From Vibrio sp. LaRot3 (GTDB lineage: Bacteria; Pseudomonadota; Gammaproteobacteria; Enterobacterales; Vibrionaceae): a stretch of DNA of 64,000 nt. Made by a program: the position numbers and the translations under genes. Below, in pieces: positions 19,634-30,636 of the stretch. Location of the stretch: assembly GCF_027587025.1 (NCBI RefSeq), contig NZ_JAPPTI010000005.1, positions 62,001-126,000 on the forward strand. Reading direction: 5' to 3'. The notes beneath the pieces are model-generated. The model worked only from the letters and a program-made list of their open reading frames with translations, searched no databases and was not told the DNA's origin. Positions within the stretch are counted from its first letter, which is position 1. Each line of letters starts with the position of its first letter.

Positions 19634-20902
19634 ATGAAAGACGAAACCCTCTCAATACATTTTGGTTATGAAACCGACCCAACCACTAAATCTGTCGCGA
19701 CGCCGATTTATCAAACGGTGGCTTATGAGTTTGATAGCGCTCAGCACGGTGCCGACCTGTTTAACCTTGAAGTGCCGGGTAACATTTATACCCGAATCAT
19801 GAACCCGACTAATGATGTGTTAGAAAAGCGTATGGCGGCGTTAGAAGGTGGCATTGCTGGTTTGGTGGTGAGTGCAGGCAGTGCAGCGATTAACTACGCG
19901 ATCCTGACTCTTGCTGAGGCAGGGGACAATATTGTTTCAACCCCGCAGCTTTATGGTGGTACTTACACGTTGTTTGCTCACATGTTGCCAAAGCAGGGGA
20001 TAGAGGTGCGATTTGCTAAGGATGACAAACCAGAGAGTTTGGCCGAGCTTATCGATGACAACACCAAAGCGGTTTATTGTGAAAGTATTGGTAACCCAGC
20101 AGGTAATATTATTGACCTTCAAGGGGTTGCGGATGTCGCTCATGCGCAAGGTGTTCCTGTGATTGTAGACAATACGGTTGCAACGCCCGCGCTGTGCAAG
20201 CCAATAGAATTTGGTGCTGACATTGTGGTTCACTCGTTGACTAAGTATGTCGGCGGCCATGGCACAACGCTTGGCGGTATCATTATTGATTCAGGTAAGT
20301 TCCCTTGGGCTGAGCATAAAGAGCGCTTCCCAGTCATGAATCAGCCTGAGCCATCTTATCACGGTGTGGTTTACACCGAAGCCTTTGGTGAAGCCGCCTT
20401 TATCGGCCGAGCGCGTACCGTGCCATTGCGTAATACGGGCTCTGCCATGTCACCAATGAATGCGTTTATGTTGATTCAGGGTTTAGAAACGTTATCACTT
20501 CGCATGGAGCGCCATACTGAAAACGCGCTAAAAGTGGCGCAATACTTAGAACAACATGAGAAAGTCAGTTGGGTAAGTTATGCGGGATTACCAAGTTCAC
20601 CGCATTATGGTTTAGCTGAGAAATACATGAAAGGTAAGCCATCCGCGATTCTCTCTTTTGGTCTAAAAGATGGTTACGATGCAGGGGTTCGCTTCTACGA
20701 TGCTCTGAATATCTTTAAACGCTTGGTTAATATTGGTGACGCTAAATCTCTGGCTTGTCATCCGGCTTCAACCACTCACCGTCAGTTGAGTGAAGAAGAA
20801 CAAAAACAAGCAGGCGTTGCACCGGAGATGATTCGCCTATCAGTGGGGATTGAACATATTGATGACATTCTTGCTGACTTAGACCAAGCCCTTCGCGCTT
20901 AA
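19634..20902 (+). CDS. metY: O-acetylhomoserine aminocarboxypropyltransferase (sulfhydrylase), MetY type
   Basis: PLP enzyme of the Cys/Met metabolism family, 422 residues, cytoplasmic. It would make homocysteine from O-acetylhomoserine and sulfide. The PLP lysine is K204 in HSLTKYVGGHG; the phosphate loop VSAGSAAINYAI and YTRIMNPTNDVLEKRMAALEGG are typical. The length and the ETLSIHFGYETDPTTKS start place it with the O-acetylhomoserine sulfhydrylases rather than the shorter MetB/MetC. It could also act as a cysteine synthase. No partner gene is adjacent. Confidence 0.88.
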   Translation: MKDETLSIHFGYETDPTTKSVATPIYQTVAYEFDSAQHGADLFNLEVPGNIYTRIMNPTNDVLEKRMAALEGGIAGLVVSAGSAAINYAILTLAEAGDNIVSTPQLYGGTYTLFAHMLPKQGIEVRFAKDDKPESLAELIDDNTKAVYCESIGNPAGNIIDLQGVADVAHAQGVPVIVDNTVATPALCKPIEFGADIVVHSLTKYVGGHGTTLGGIIIDSGKFPWAEHKERFPVMNQPEPSYHGVVYTEAFGEAAFIGRARTVPLRNTGSAMSPMNAFMLIQGLETLSLRMERHTENALKVAQYLEQHEKVSWVSYAGLPSSPHYGLAEKYMKGKPSAILSFGLKDGYDAGVRFYDALNIFKRLVNIGDAKSLACHPASTTHRQLSEEEQKQAGVAPEMIRLSVGIEHIDDILADLDQALRA

Positions 20903-21022
20903 ATTATTCCGTGCGCCTTGTCGACAAGGCGCATGATTTTCTTACCTAATTAACTGCCAGTCTCTCACTTTCTTGCGTCTGCCATCTTAGCTTGTTTTTA
21001 AAGCACATCAATTACCGCACAA

Positions 21023-21043
21023 AACCATAGTTCAAACATGGTT
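21023..21043. promoter_or_regulatory. Candidate IscR-type operator upstream of sufA
   Basis: AACCAT-N9-ATGGTT is a perfect 6-bp inverted repeat set in an AAAACC...GGTTGA frame, as in type 2 IscR sites. It lies 74 bp before the sufA start and 10 bp upstream of the Fur box. The central bases do not fit the E. coli consensus, so this is tentative. Confidence 0.4.
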
Positions 21044-21052
21044 GATTAGTTA

Positions 21053-21071
21053 AATGATAATAACTATCATT
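21053..21071. promoter_or_regulatory. Fur box upstream of the suf operon
   Basis: AATGATAATAACTATCATT is a near-perfect 19-bp palindrome of the Fur type, 45 bp before the sufA ATG. Iron-Fur repression of suf is well known in enterobacteria. Confidence 0.85.
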
Positions 21072-21116
21072 CTCGCAGAATTCTCTAATTATAATAGCCC
21101 ACACAAGGGATTCACC

Positions 21117-21491
21117 ATGCCTGATGAAAACCAAGTTGCCAGTTTTGACCCGAATGAAAGTCAGTGGCAAGGACTGCAATTAACTGACAAAGCAGCCACA
21201 CAAATTGAGAAGCTTATGGCAAAAGATAACAGCCTACTGGGCATCCGTTTGGCGATTAAGCCATCCGGCTGCGCTGGGTTTGCTTATGTTCTGTCTATGG
21301 CCACTGAAATAGACCCAGACGATCTGGTCTTTAGCCATCAAGGTGCAAATCTGTATGTGCCGCTGAAAGCCATGCCTTATTTGGATGGCACAGAGGTCGA
21401 TTTTGTTTCGCAAGGTCTAAACCAAATGTTTCAGTACAACAATCCAAAAGTACAAAGTGCTTGTGGCTGTGGTGAGAGTTTTAATGTGTAA
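21117..21491 (+). CDS. sufA: Iron-sulfur cluster assembly carrier SufA
   Basis: A-type Fe-S carrier that passes clusters from the SufBCD scaffold to target proteins. The three ligand cysteines are C52 (SGCAGF) and C116/C118 (ACGCGESF). The open frame extends upstream to 21054, but this would run through the Fur box; ATG 21117 gives MPDENQVASFDPN and 124 residues, which is right for SufA. It is the first gene of sufA-B-C-D-S-E. The acidic N-terminal extension (about 20 residues before the HesB domain) separates it from IscA. Confidence 0.93.
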   Translation: MPDENQVASFDPNESQWQGLQLTDKAATQIEKLMAKDNSLLGIRLAIKPSGCAGFAYVLSMATEIDPDDLVFSHQGANLYVPLKAMPYLDGTEVDFVSQGLNQMFQYNNPKVQSACGCGESFNV

Positions 21492-21551
21492 GTGAAGTTT
21501 CAGAGTTGGCAACAACTCTGGCTGTGCTCACTTCTCCAAATGGTAAAAGTA

Positions 21552-23033
21552 ATGACACAAAGCAGTATTGAAATTCAGGAAGATGTTCAAGCGTGGGTCG
21601 ATGACCAAAGTTACAAGGAAGGCTTTTTCACTGAACTCGAAACCGATCGGTTAGATAAAGGTATCAACGAAGAGGTGGTGCGCGCCATTTCTGCCAAACG
21701 TAACGAACCCGAGTGGATGCTTGAGTTTCGTTTAAATGCGTTCCGTATATGGCAAAACATGGAAGAGCCGCATTGGCTTAAAGCCCATTATGATCCGCTG
21801 CAATATCAAGATTACAGTTATTACTCTGCGCCTAGCTGTGGCAGTTGTGATGACAGTTGCTCTGGTGATTCTGAGCAACAAGAAATCAATGAAGAGTTTT
21901 TGACCAAAGAAGTTGAAGCGGCGTTTGATCAGCTAGGCGTTCCGGTTAAAGAAGGCAGCGAAGTCGCGGTGGATGCCATTTTCGATTCAGTATCAGTTAA
22001 AACCACATACAGCGAAAAGCTGGCGGAGCAGGGCATTATCTTCTGCTCATTCAGTGAAGCGATTCATAATCACCCAGAGCTCGTTAAACAGTATCTGGGC
22101 ACAGTAGTGCCGCCAGAAGATAACTTCTTTGCGGCGTTGAATGCTGCAGTGGCTTCCGATGGCACCTTTGTCTACATCCCTAAAGGGGTTCGCTGCCCGA
22201 TGGAACTGTCGACTTATTTCCGTATCAATGCTTCAAAAACCGGCCAGTTTGAACGAACCATTTTGATTGCCGATGAAGATAGCTACGTGAGCTACATTGA
22301 AGGTTGCTCAGCCCCTTCCCATGACAGCTACCAACTGCATGCCGCAGTTGTTGAAGTGATCATCCTAAAAGATGCGCAAGTTAAGTATTCGACGGTGCAA
22401 AACTGGTTCTCAGGTAAAGACACTGATGGCGGTATCCTTAACTTCGTTACTAAACGTGCATTGTGTAAAGGCCAAGGTTCCAAAATGTCTTGGACTCAAT
22501 CTGAGACGGGTTCAGCGATTACGTGGAAATATCCAAGTGTGATTTTGCAGGGCGATAACTCAATTGGTGAGTTTTACTCCATCGCACTGACGGCCGGTAA
22601 GCAGCTGGCTGATACGGGCACCAAAATGATTCACATCGGTAAGAACACCAAATCGACCATTATTTCGAAAGGCGTGTCTGCGGGGCATAGTGAAAACAGC
22701 TACCGTGGTCTCGTTAAGATCTTACCTGGAGCTACCAATGCTCGAAACTTTACCCAGTGTGACTCGATGTTGATCGGGCCAAACTGCGGCGCGCATACCT
22801 TCCCGTATGTGGAAGTGAAAAACAATTCAGCTCAAGTTGAGCACGAAGCGACGACCACCAAAATTGGTGAAGACCAACTCTTTTACTGTTCTCAGCGCGG
22901 GATTGCTGAAGAAGACGCCATTTCAATGATTGTAAATGGTTTCTGTAAAGACGTGTTCTCCGAACTGCCACTCGAATTCGCAGTGGAAGCACAAAAACTA
23001 TTGGCGATCAGTCTAGAACACAGTGTGGGATAA
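21552..23033 (+). CDS. sufB: Fe-S cluster assembly protein SufB
   Basis: Core of the SufBC2D scaffold on which clusters are built under iron or oxidative stress. The open frame begins at 21492, but the conserved start is ATG 21552 ([15 protein letters not shown], then NYKEGFF-like SYKEGFF and [19 protein letters not shown]), giving 493 residues against 495 in E. coli. [15 protein letters not shown] carries a cysteine cluster near residue 100. A beta-helix core follows, and the last part ([26 protein letters not shown]) holds the conserved glutamate and histidine region. Confidence 0.96.
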   Translation: MTQSSIEIQEDVQAWVDDQSYKEGFFTELETDRLDKGINEEVVRAISAKRNEPEWMLEFRLNAFRIWQNMEEPHWLKAHYDPLQYQDYSYYSAPSCGSCDDSCSGDSEQQEINEEFLTKEVEAAFDQLGVPVKEGSEVAVDAIFDSVSVKTTYSEKLAEQGIIFCSFSEAIHNHPELVKQYLGTVVPPEDNFFAALNAAVASDGTFVYIPKGVRCPMELSTYFRINASKTGQFERTILIADEDSYVSYIEGCSAPSHDSYQLHAAVVEVIILKDAQVKYSTVQNWFSGKDTDGGILNFVTKRALCKGQGSKMSWTQSETGSAITWKYPSVILQGDNSIGEFYSIALTAGKQLADTGTKMIHIGKNTKSTIISKGVSAGHSENSYRGLVKILPGATNARNFTQCDSMLIGPNCGAHTFPYVEVKNNSAQVEHEATTTKIGEDQLFYCSQRGIAEEDAISMIVNGFCKDVFSELPLEFAVEAQKLLAISLEHSVG

Positions 23034-23037
23034 CAAG

Positions 23038-23784
23038 ATGTTAACTATTGAAAATTTAAAAGCCCAAATCGAAGACCAACAAATTCTAAAGGGTGTCGAC
23101 CTGCAAATTAATCCTGGCGAAATTCACGCGATTATGGGACCAAATGGTTCAGGCAAAAGTACTCTCGCAAGCACTTTGGCAGGCCGGGAAGAGTATGAAG
23201 TGACTGAAGGTAGCGTAACATTTAAAGGTAAAGACCTACTCGACTTAGACCCAGACGAACGCGCGGGCGAAGGTGTTTTCCTTGCTTTCCAATACCCTGT
23301 AGAGATCCCGGGCGTAAGTAACCACTTGTTCCTAAAAGCGGCGGTCAACTCTGTGCGCAAATACCGTGAACAATCTGAGTTAGAGCGCTTTGAACTGGCA
23401 GATCTGATTGATGAGAAGATTGAACTGCTCAATATGCCAAAAGATTTGCTGTCTCGTTCAGTGAACGTTGGCTTCTCTGGTGGTGAGAAAAAGCGTAACG
23501 ATATTTTGCAAATGGCAGTACTTGATCCTGAGTTGTGCATTCTCGATGAGACCGATTCTGGCCTCGATATTGATGCGCTGAAAGAAGTCGCTAATGGGGT
23601 GAATAGCCTAAAAGATGGCAACCGTTCATTTATTATCGTTACTCACTACCAGCGTATTCTTGACTACATCAAACCGGACTTTGTTCATGTGTTGTACCAA
23701 GGCAAGATCATCAAATCAGGTGACTTCTCTATGGTGGCGGAACTAGAGGAGAAAGGCTATGGCTGGCTTACCGGTGAAGAGTGA
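23038..23784 (+). CDS. sufC: Fe-S cluster assembly ATPase SufC
   Basis: ABC-type ATPase of the SufBC2D complex, soluble in the cytoplasm. Walker A is GPNGSGKST (near residue 36), the signature is FSGGEKKRND, and Walker B is LCILDETDSGLD, where the D in place of the usual P is typical of SufC. ATG 23038 gives 248 residues, the same as E. coli SufC; the frame also opens at 23023. Its 3' end overlaps the sufD start by 26 bp, implying coupled translation. Confidence 0.96.
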   Translation: MLTIENLKAQIEDQQILKGVDLQINPGEIHAIMGPNGSGKSTLASTLAGREEYEVTEGSVTFKGKDLLDLDPDERAGEGVFLAFQYPVEIPGVSNHLFLKAAVNSVRKYREQSELERFELADLIDEKIELLNMPKDLLSRSVNVGFSGGEKKRNDILQMAVLDPELCILDETDSGLDIDALKEVANGVNSLKDGNRSFIIVTHYQRILDYIKPDFVHVLYQGKIIKSGDFSMVAELEEKGYGWLTGEE

Positions 23785-25030
23785 TACGCTAGCACCTCTA
23801 ACTGATTTAATTGAATCACGTTTACCAAAGTTAGCTGAAGCGCAAAGTCAGCATTGGCAGCAAGCGACTGAATTAGGCTTGCCAAATAACAAGCATGAAG
23901 ATTGGAAATACACATCTTTAGAGAGCTTTAAACAGATTGATTTTTCTAGTCAGTCTGCGGCCAATGTGACTGAGCAAGATATTGTCGCTAAACGCTTAGA
24001 TATCGATGCTCATCTGCTGGTGTTTATTGATGGTCAATTTACGCCTGCTTTGAGTGATTACGCGACTGCGCAAGTTACCCCTATTGCTGACTACCAAGGC
24101 GAACTGCCAGCAGCGATTAGTCCAGAGATATTTTTGCATTTGACCGAAGCGTTTAATCAATCGGGTGTTGTGATTGAGGTTGATCGTAAAAATGCGACCG
24201 AGAAACCTTGGTACATCTTAAATGTTGAGACGTTAACTCAAGGCGGAATGGCACAAACGCGTAATCATCTTAAGTTGGGAACAAGTAGCCATGCATGTGT
24301 GATTGAGCACTTTGTGACGCTTAATGAAACTGCGCCTGCGCTTAATCACTATGTGGGCTCTCGCCTTACTATCGATGTGGCAGACAACAGCCAACTTGCT
24401 CACTACAAAATTTGCCAAGGTTCGGTCAACAGCCATCACTTTGCTCACAATGACATCCATATTGGTCGTGATGCTGAGGTAGATAGTCAAACCTTTATGC
24501 TATCAGGGCAAGTGATTCGTCATCACACTAGCGCGGCACTTAACGGCGAGAACTCCGAACTGAATATGAATAGTTTGAGCTTGCCAGTAAGCGACCAAAC
24601 CTACGATACGCGCACTTACCTTGAGCACAATAAAGGCCATTGCACCAGTGAGCAGCTACATAAGATTATTGGTCAAGGTCAGTCTAAATCTGTGTTTAAC
24701 GGCATGATCAAAGTGGCTCAGCATGCATTGAAAACCGATGGGCAAATGGAGAACCACAACTTGTTATTGAGTGAACATTGCGAAATCAACAGTAAGCCAC
24801 AGCTGGAGATCTATGCTGATGACGTGAAGTGCAGTCACGGTACGACGACAGGTGCATTGAGCAAAGAGCAGATTTTCTATCTGCAAGCGCGTGGCATCGG
24901 ACAAGAGCAAGCCGAGCAGATGATCACTTTGGCTTTCGCAGGTGAAGTGACAGAAGAGATTGAGATCGATCAAATCAAACAGGTCGTGTTTGCTCAGGTC
25001 GTCGATAAGTTATCTGGAGCGGGTCAATGA
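23759..25030 (+). CDS. sufD: Fe-S cluster assembly protein SufD
   Basis: Partner of SufB in the scaffold complex, with the same beta-helix core. The start MAGLPVKSD matches the E. coli MAGLP start and overlaps sufC. The [15 protein letters not shown] segment, near residue 40, and the C-terminal [25 protein letters not shown] text are the most conserved. The latter includes the cysteine and histidine thought to join in cluster formation. 423 residues match E. coli SufD. The end overlaps sufS by 4 bp (ATGA). Confidence 0.95.
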   Translation: MAGLPVKSDTLAPLTDLIESRLPKLAEAQSQHWQQATELGLPNNKHEDWKYTSLESFKQIDFSSQSAANVTEQDIVAKRLDIDAHLLVFIDGQFTPALSDYATAQVTPIADYQGELPAAISPEIFLHLTEAFNQSGVVIEVDRKNATEKPWYILNVETLTQGGMAQTRNHLKLGTSSHACVIEHFVTLNETAPALNHYVGSRLTIDVADNSQLAHYKICQGSVNSHHFAHNDIHIGRDAEVDSQTFMLSGQVIRHHTSAALNGENSELNMNSLSLPVSDQTYDTRTYLEHNKGHCTSEQLHKIIGQGQSKSVFNGMIKVAQHALKTDGQMENHNLLLSEHCEINSKPQLEIYADDVKCSHGTTTGALSKEQIFYLQARGIGQEQAEQMITLAFAGEVTEEIEIDQIKQVVFAQVVDKLSGAGQ

Positions 25031-26250
25031 GCTACGCGATAGATAAAATTCGAGAAGACTTTCCCACTTTGCATCAAGAGGTCAACAACAAGAACCTTGT
25101 TTATCTCGACAGTGCTGCAAGCGCGCAGAAACCGAAATGTGTTATTGAGCGCACTGATCAATTTTACCTTAAAGACAATGCCGCGGTTCACCGTGGCATT
25201 CATCATCTTAGCGCGCAAGCGACGGAGATGATGGAGCAGGTACGAACTCAAGTTCAGCACTTCATTAATGCGAAACAACGTGAAGAGATTGTGTTTGTTC
25301 ACGGCACTACACACGCGATTAACCTTGTGGCCAATAGTTATGGTCGACTTGCGTTATCACAAGGTGATGAAGTCATCATCACTGAGATGGAACATCACGC
25401 CAATATCGTGCCTTGGCAACTACTCGCAAAGCAGATTGGTGTAAAAGTGGTGGTGTGGCCAATCGAAGAGGATGGCACACTGTCGCTCGATAAGTTGAAG
25501 AGCTTATTAAACCGTCGAACCAAGTTCGTATCGTTTACCCATGTATCCAATGTGTTAGGCACTTATAACGACGCAAAACAGATCATTGCGCTGGCCAAAC
25601 AACAAGGTGCTCGTGTGCTGGTAGATGGCGCACAAGCCATTATGCATTACCAAATCGATGTACAAGATTTGGATTGCGATTTCTACGTATTCTCAGCGCA
25701 TAAACTGTATGCCCCAACGGGCATTGGTGTGTTGTATGGCAAACATGAGTTACTTGCCGATATGCCTCCGTGGGAAGGCGGCGGTGCCATGATTGAAGAA
25801 GTTGATATCTACGGTGAAACAACCTTCAACGCACCGCCTTGGCGCTTTGAAGCGGGCACGCCAAACGTTGCTGGCATCATTGGTTTGGGAAGTGCGATTG
25901 ACTATATCCAGCATATTGGCCTTGCAGCCATTGCTAGCCATGAATCTCAGTTGATGCAGTACGCATTAGAACAGCTTGAGACAGTTTCTGATTTAAAAAT
26001 CTATGGGCCCTCAGATAAGTCGGGCGTGATTGCTTTCAATCTTGCCAATCTGCACGCATTTGATGTGGGCAGTTTTCTTGATAAATACGGAATTGCAATC
26101 CGAACGGGTCATCACTGCGCGATGCCTCTAATGAAGCGCTATCAAGTTTCTGGCATGTGTCGTGCCTCTATCGCAATGTATAACAATAAAGCAGACATTG
26201 ATGCGTTGGTAACAGGTTTAAAACGCATTCAATTACTTTTAGTCGGCTAA
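25027..26250 (+). CDS. sufS: Cysteine desulfurase SufS
   Basis: PLP-dependent group II desulfurase that removes sulfur from cysteine and passes it to SufE. PLP lysine is K226 in [11 protein letters not shown]; the active cysteine lies in RTGHHCAMP near residue 365, on the short loop of the SufS type. The start [15 protein letters not shown] overlaps the sufD stop. At 407 residues it matches E. coli. It belongs to the same six-gene transcript, and the next gene, sufE, encodes its sulfur acceptor. Confidence 0.96.
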   Translation: MSYAIDKIREDFPTLHQEVNNKNLVYLDSAASAQKPKCVIERTDQFYLKDNAAVHRGIHHLSAQATEMMEQVRTQVQHFINAKQREEIVFVHGTTHAINLVANSYGRLALSQGDEVIITEMEHHANIVPWQLLAKQIGVKVVVWPIEEDGTLSLDKLKSLLNRRTKFVSFTHVSNVLGTYNDAKQIIALAKQQGARVLVDGAQAIMHYQIDVQDLDCDFYVFSAHKLYAPTGIGVLYGKHELLADMPPWEGGGAMIEEVDIYGETTFNAPPWRFEAGTPNVAGIIGLGSAIDYIQHIGLAAIASHESQLMQYALEQLETVSDLKIYGPSDKSGVIAFNLANLHAFDVGSFLDKYGIAIRTGHHCAMPLMKRYQVSGMCRASIAMYNNKADIDALVTGLKRIQLLLVG

Positions 26251-26277
26251 GAAAAATAATAATCAAAAGGAATCACT

Positions 26278-26685
26278 GTGAACCGCGAGCAACTCATTAA
26301 AAATTTCGACCGATGTATTGATTGGGAAGACAAGTATCTATACATCATCTCACTCGGTGAAAAACATGCCTTGCTCCCTATCGAGGAGCAAACAAAACAA
26401 TACGCCATCTATGGTTGTCAAAGCAGCGTTTGGATCAAAGTAGAGCAAATTGATGAACAAGTCGTTCTAACGGGTAGCAGTGATGCTGCGTTGGTGAAGG
26501 GCTTGGTCGCATTGGTTATTTTGCTGCTGAAAGATTTAACCTCTCAACAAATTTTGGATACAGACATCAAAGCGCTGTTCACTCGTCTAGGCTTACAACA
26601 ACAGCTTACCCCAGCTCGCAACCAAGGATTGGAGTCTATGGTGCAGAGTATCTACAAGCAGGTAAGTGCTTTCTCTCTCGCTTAA
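26278..26685 (+). CDS. sufE: Cysteine desulfuration protein SufE
   Basis: Takes the persulfide from SufS and hands it to SufB. The acceptor cysteine is C47 in AIYGCQSSVWIK. The start is GTG, with AAAGGAATC upstream. The 135 residues are close to the E. coli length of 138. It ends the suf operon; the 220 bp behind it include the Fur box of the next operon, and I saw no strong terminator. Confidence 0.95.
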   Translation: MNREQLIKNFDRCIDWEDKYLYIISLGEKHALLPIEEQTKQYAIYGCQSSVWIKVEQIDEQVVLTGSSDAALVKGLVALVILLLKDLTSQQILDTDIKALFTRLGLQQQLTPARNQGLESMVQSIYKQVSAFSLA

Positions 26686-26852
26686 TTTCAGATGATGGAT
26701 TGCATTGTGACAGGAGAGATCCGCCTCTTATACTTATCAAGGGCGGATAGAATGTTAGATTGCAATTTTGGTAAATCTTATTGCCCACAGTGTTGTTGTG
26801 GTGATTAAGAAATAGTCGCAATAAATAAAGGGAAAATATTGCTAGACATACA

Positions 26853-26871
26853 AATGATAATCATTATCATT
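26853..26871. promoter_or_regulatory. Fur box upstream of the sitABCD-type operon
   Basis: AATGATAATCATTATCATT is a perfect 19-bp palindrome matching the Fur consensus, 35 bp before the first gene. It predicts repression by iron-loaded Fur (or by Mur, if the organism has it). Confidence 0.93.
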
Positions 26872-26905
26872 TAAATCGAAATCAAACACTATCATAGGGA
26901 ATGAA

Positions 26906-27793
26906 ATGAAAATGAAATTTAAGGCATCGCTGTTAACTGCATTAGCATTATGCAGCTTTAGTATGCCAGCGCTTGCGAAATTTAAGGTTGTTACGACATT
27001 TACCGTTATTCAAGATATCGCCCAAAACGTGGCTGGCGATGCTGCTGAAGTTGTTTCTATTACTAAACCGGGGGCGGAGATCCACGGTTACCAACCTACG
27101 CCAAAAGATATTGTTAAAGCGCAAAAAGCGGATTTGGTGATTTGGAATGGCATGAACCTTGAGCTTTGGTTTGAGAAGTTCTTTGAAAACGTTAAAGACG
27201 TACCATCTATCGTAGTGACTGACGGTATCAAGCCAATCTCTATCTATTCTGGTCCTTATACGGGCAAACCGAACCCACACGCGTGGATGTCGGCCTCAAA
27301 CGCTCTGGTTTATGTAGACAATATTCGTGACGCATTGGTTAAGTATGACCCAGAAAATGCCGATGAGTACCGCGCAAATGCTAAGCAATACAAAGCGCAA
27401 ATCTTGGCTTTGGATTCCAAAAATCGCGCAGCGTTTTCTGATATTGCCGCCAACAGTAAATGGCTAGTGACTAGCGAAGGCGCATTTAGCTACTTAGCTC
27501 ATGATTATGGCTTTAAAGAAGCCTTTTTATGGCCAATGAATGCTGATCAACAAGGTACGCCGCAACAAGTAAAAAACTTGATTGATAAGGTTCGTGATAA
27601 CCAAATCCCTGTTGTATTCAGTGAAAGCACCATTTCTCCTAAGCCAGCGAAACAAGTGGCGAAAGAAACTAATGCTAACTACGGTGGTGTTCTATATGTG
27701 GATTCACTAACGACCGCAGATGGCGCTGTACCTACTTACCTTGATCTTCTTCGTGTTACCACAGAGACGATCGCTGAAGGATTTGCACTATGA
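26906..27793 (+). CDS. sitA: Metal ABC transporter substrate-binding protein, SitA/YfeA type
   Basis: Periplasmic cluster A-I binding protein for manganese and/or ferrous iron. Signal peptide at residues 1-24 (ends MPALA). Metal ligands are in [24 protein letters not shown] and YVDSLT, in the order His, His, Glu, Asp of this family. There is no His-rich acidic loop, which argues against a ZnuA zinc role. The text is very close to SitA/YfeA of enterobacteria. It overlaps the ATPase gene by 4 bp and has the perfect Fur box in front. Confidence 0.88.
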   Translation: MKMKFKASLLTALALCSFSMPALAKFKVVTTFTVIQDIAQNVAGDAAEVVSITKPGAEIHGYQPTPKDIVKAQKADLVIWNGMNLELWFEKFFENVKDVPSIVVTDGIKPISIYSGPYTGKPNPHAWMSASNALVYVDNIRDALVKYDPENADEYRANAKQYKAQILALDSKNRAAFSDIAANSKWLVTSEGAFSYLAHDYGFKEAFLWPMNADQQGTPQQVKNLIDKVRDNQIPVVFSESTISPKPAKQVAKETNANYGGVLYVDSLTTADGAVPTYLDLLRVTTETIAEGFAL

Positions 27794-28677
27794 GTAACGA
27801 AGTGAGCATCGTGGCAAACGATGTTAGCGTTGTGTACAGCAATGGACACAAAGCAATCAATGATGTCTCGTTCTCACTCGACAAGGGCACAATTTGTGCC
27901 CTAGTTGGGATTAACGGAGGCGGTAAATCGACCCTTTTTAAAGGCATTATGGGTTTGGTTGAATTGACCTCTGGATCTATTCAGTTAGCGGGCTTAAACG
28001 TAAAGCAAGCACTGAAGAAAAACTTAGTCGCTTATGTTCCGCAAACGGAAGATATTGATTGGAGCTTTCCAATTCTAACTCGTGATGTCGTCATGCAAGG
28101 GCGTTACGGCTACATGGGTTTTCTGCGCCGACCTAAAAGTGAAGACCACCAAGCGGTTGACGATGCGATGGATAAAATGGGTATTGCTCATTTAGCTAGC
28201 CGTCAAATTGGTGAGTTGTCTGGAGGCCAGAAAAAGCGGGTTTTTCTCGCTCGCGCTTTGGCGCAAAAGAGTAAAATTATTCTTCTAGATGAGCCTTTTA
28301 CTGGCGTTGATTTCAATACTGAAAACGTCATTATGTCTTTGCTAAAAGAGTTACAAGAGCAAGGTCATTTGATTCTCGTTTCTACGCATAACTTAGGGAC
28401 AGTGCCGGATTACTGTAACCAAGTGCTCTTTATTAACCGCACCATTATTGCTGCCGGTCCTACGGAAACCACATTCAACCAAGAAAACCTACACGCCACC
28501 TTTGGCGGTGTGCTCAAACAAGTCGATATTGCGGGTAAGATGCTGCATAAAGACGATGATGAGCGCAACATGTTGATCATTTCAGACCACGACAAGCCAG
28601 CGGTTTTCTATGGTAAATCTAAATCAGATTCCGTAATCGTTAGTGATAAGAATTCAGGGAGTTCTCCACATGCTTAA
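27790..28677 (+). CDS. sitB: Metal ABC transporter ATP-binding protein, SitB type
   Basis: Cytoplasmic ATPase that drives the SitCD channel. Walker A is GINGGGKST (near residue 38), signature [15 protein letters not shown], Walker [13 protein letters not shown], and the switch histidine lies in LILVSTHNL. The C-terminal 45 residues after the ATPase core ([19 protein letters not shown] and on) are family-typical of SitB/YfeB. ATG 27790 overlaps the upstream stop. Its end overlaps the start of sitC. Confidence 0.9.
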   Translation: MSNEVSIVANDVSVVYSNGHKAINDVSFSLDKGTICALVGINGGGKSTLFKGIMGLVELTSGSIQLAGLNVKQALKKNLVAYVPQTEDIDWSFPILTRDVVMQGRYGYMGFLRRPKSEDHQAVDDAMDKMGIAHLASRQIGELSGGQKKRVFLARALAQKSKIILLDEPFTGVDFNTENVIMSLLKELQEQGHLILVSTHNLGTVPDYCNQVLFINRTIIAAGPTETTFNQENLHATFGGVLKQVDIAGKMLHKDDDERNMLIISDHDKPAVFYGKSKSDSVIVSDKNSGSSPHA

Positions 28678-29551
28678 TACGCTTTTGGAGCCACTTGCCT
28701 ATCAATATATGACGAACGCTTTAATCGCGGCGGCTTTAGTCGGTGGGGTTTGCGCGTTTTTATCGGCTTTTTTGGTATTGAAAGGCTGGTCATTGATGGG
28801 CGATGCATTATCTCATGCTGTCGTTCCCGGAGTGGCAGGTGCTTACGCGCTCGGCCTACCTTTTTCAGTCGGGGCGTTTTTTTCTGGCTTTCTAGCTGCG
28901 GGTAGTATCTTTTTTATTAAATCGCTTTCGTCATTGCGTGAAGATGCCATTATCGGTTTCGTATTCACCACGTTTTTTGCTGCGGGTATGTTGATGATTT
29001 CTCTCAATCCAACCTCCGTGGACGTACAAACCATCATTTTCGGCAATATCTTGGCTGTGGACAGCAGTGATCTACATCAGATGTTGATCATCGGTGGGGT
29101 TTCGTTGGCGATTCTTTTCTTTATTTGGAAGGATTTGATGTTGCTGTTTTTTGACGAAAACCAAGCGGCATCAGTTGGTTTATCAGCCGGTAAACTCAAA
29201 GTGGTTTTCTTTGGCTTATTAAGCGCATGTACAGTGGCATCTTTGCAATTGGTTGGCGCTGTTCTCGTGATTGCTCTAGTGATTATTCCGGGGGCGACCG
29301 CTTATCTATTAACAGACCGATTCGGCGTAATGCTGACTCTGGCGACGATCATCGGCGTCGTATCTGCGGTGTTTGGTACTTACTTGAGTTACTTTGTGGA
29401 TGGCGTAACAGGCGGTTTGATTGTGTTAACCCAAGCGGCATTCTTTATCTTCGCCTTCTTGTTTGCTCCTAAGTACGGTCTATTGAAAACCCGATACTCA
29501 GTAAATGCGAAAAGAGCAGTGTCAGAACAGTTGAGGGAGCGCGATGTTTGA
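28670..29551 (+). CDS. sitC: Metal ABC transporter permease, SitC type
   Basis: First membrane subunit, eight or so hydrophobic helices, 293 residues. The ABC-3 permease motif is clear: [25 protein letters not shown] choose ATG 28670, which has CAGGGAG before it and gives the [14 protein letters not shown] start shared with SitC; the frame opens earlier at 28643. It overlaps sitB by 8 bp and sitD by 8 bp. Confidence 0.9.
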   Translation: MLNTLLEPLAYQYMTNALIAAALVGGVCAFLSAFLVLKGWSLMGDALSHAVVPGVAGAYALGLPFSVGAFFSGFLAAGSIFFIKSLSSLREDAIIGFVFTTFFAAGMLMISLNPTSVDVQTIIFGNILAVDSSDLHQMLIIGGVSLAILFFIWKDLMLLFFDENQAASVGLSAGKLKVVFFGLLSACTVASLQLVGAVLVIALVIIPGATAYLLTDRFGVMLTLATIIGVVSAVFGTYLSYFVDGVTGGLIVLTQAAFFIFAFLFAPKYGLLKTRYSVNAKRAVSEQLRERDV

Positions 29552-30386
29552 GTTTTTTATTGAGCCATTGAGTTACCCCTTCATGCAAAATGCTCTGTTT
29601 GCCGGTGCTGCTGTGGCTATCGTTTGTGCCGTGCTTTCTTGTTATATGGTTCTGAAAGGTTGGGCACTGATGGGGGATGCCGTCTCTCACGCCGTGTTGC
29701 CGGGGGTTATCCTTGCTTATGTATTGGCATTGCCTTTAAGTGTTGGTGCTTTTATCTCAGGCCTAGGTTGCGCGTTATTGACTGGGTACGTCAAAGACAA
29801 TAGTCGCATCAAAGAAGATACCGTTATGGGGATCGTATTTTCAGCTCTGTTTGCGCTTGGTATTGTACTGTTCGCCAAGATAGAAACCGAGCATCACTTA
29901 ACCCATATCCTGTTTGGTAACATGCTTGGTGTTGCGAGAGGGGACATGTGGCAAATCATCATTACTTCTGCAATTGTTACCTTGATTCTTACCGTTAAGT
30001 ACAAAGATTTCATGTTGTACTGTTTTGATAAGAGCCATGCAAAAGTAGCGGGCTTGAACGTCAAGCTGCTTCATTATGGCTTGCTGACACTAATGGCCCT
30101 AGCCATCGTTGCCTCAATACAGATTGTGGGGGTGATTATGGTTGTGGCGATGCTCATCGGCCCGGGCATCATTGCTCTGATGCTGACCAAGCAATTTGGT
30201 TGGATGATGGTAGTCGCGTGCTTGGTTTCATTGTTTAGTACCTTTGCTGGCGTCGTGATCAGTTATCACATTGATGGCGCGACGAGCTCTTGTATTATTC
30301 TGGTTCAGTCGGCCATTTTTATCGCTGTATTAGCTTTGACGAAATGGAAGGGCAGGGTGGTGAATCGCCAGTTAAGCCATTCTTAG
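29544..30386 (+). CDS. sitD: Metal ABC transporter permease, SitD type
   Basis: Second membrane subunit of the manganese/iron importer, 280 residues with about eight helices. It shares the fold and the VLKGWALMGDAVSHAVLPGVILAY motif with the preceding gene but is clearly divergent, so the pair is the SitC/SitD heterodimer. It overlaps sitC by 8 bp. A strong terminator follows, closing the four-gene operon. Confidence 0.9.
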   Translation: MFEFFIEPLSYPFMQNALFAGAAVAIVCAVLSCYMVLKGWALMGDAVSHAVLPGVILAYVLALPLSVGAFISGLGCALLTGYVKDNSRIKEDTVMGIVFSALFALGIVLFAKIETEHHLTHILFGNMLGVARGDMWQIIITSAIVTLILTVKYKDFMLYCFDKSHAKVAGLNVKLLHYGLLTLMALAIVASIQIVGVIMVVAMLIGPGIIALMLTKQFGWMMVVACLVSLFSTFAGVVISYHIDGATSSCIILVQSAIFIAVLALTKWKGRVVNRQLSHS

Positions 30387-30401
30387 ATACGTTATTATAA
30401 G

Positions 30402-30431
30402 AAAAGCCACTGACACCGTTCAGTGGCTTTT
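30402..30431 (+). terminator. Intrinsic terminator after the sit operon
   Basis: AAAAGCCACTGA-ACGG-like loop-TCAGTGGCTTTT hairpin (stem AAAAGCCACTGA / TTCAGTGGCTTTT) with T run. Confidence 0.88.
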
Positions 30432-30571
30432 CTTCTTGGCCTGAAGAGGCAACCTTCCCATTCATAGACTCACCTTATTTTCCTTAATCGTTACAAATAG
30501 TTGGTAATGTAAGTGAAGGCTTACAAACTGCTAGCAATTTGCAACTTTAACGTGTTCATCGATTGATAAAA

Positions 30572-30619
30572 TTGTTGTCGTGACAAAAGGACAAGCAATT
30601 GTCTTGTGTATAACAACAA
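30572..30619. promoter_or_regulatory. Nested inverted repeat before the PTS IICB gene
   Basis: TTGTTGT (30572-30578) pairs with ACAACAA (30613-30619), and inside it ACAAG (30591-30595) pairs with CTTGT (30603-30607). It sits just upstream of the start codon. It may be an operator or a leader hairpin; the binding protein is unknown. Confidence 0.4.
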
Positions 30620-30636
30620 AATAGATGGACATTATT

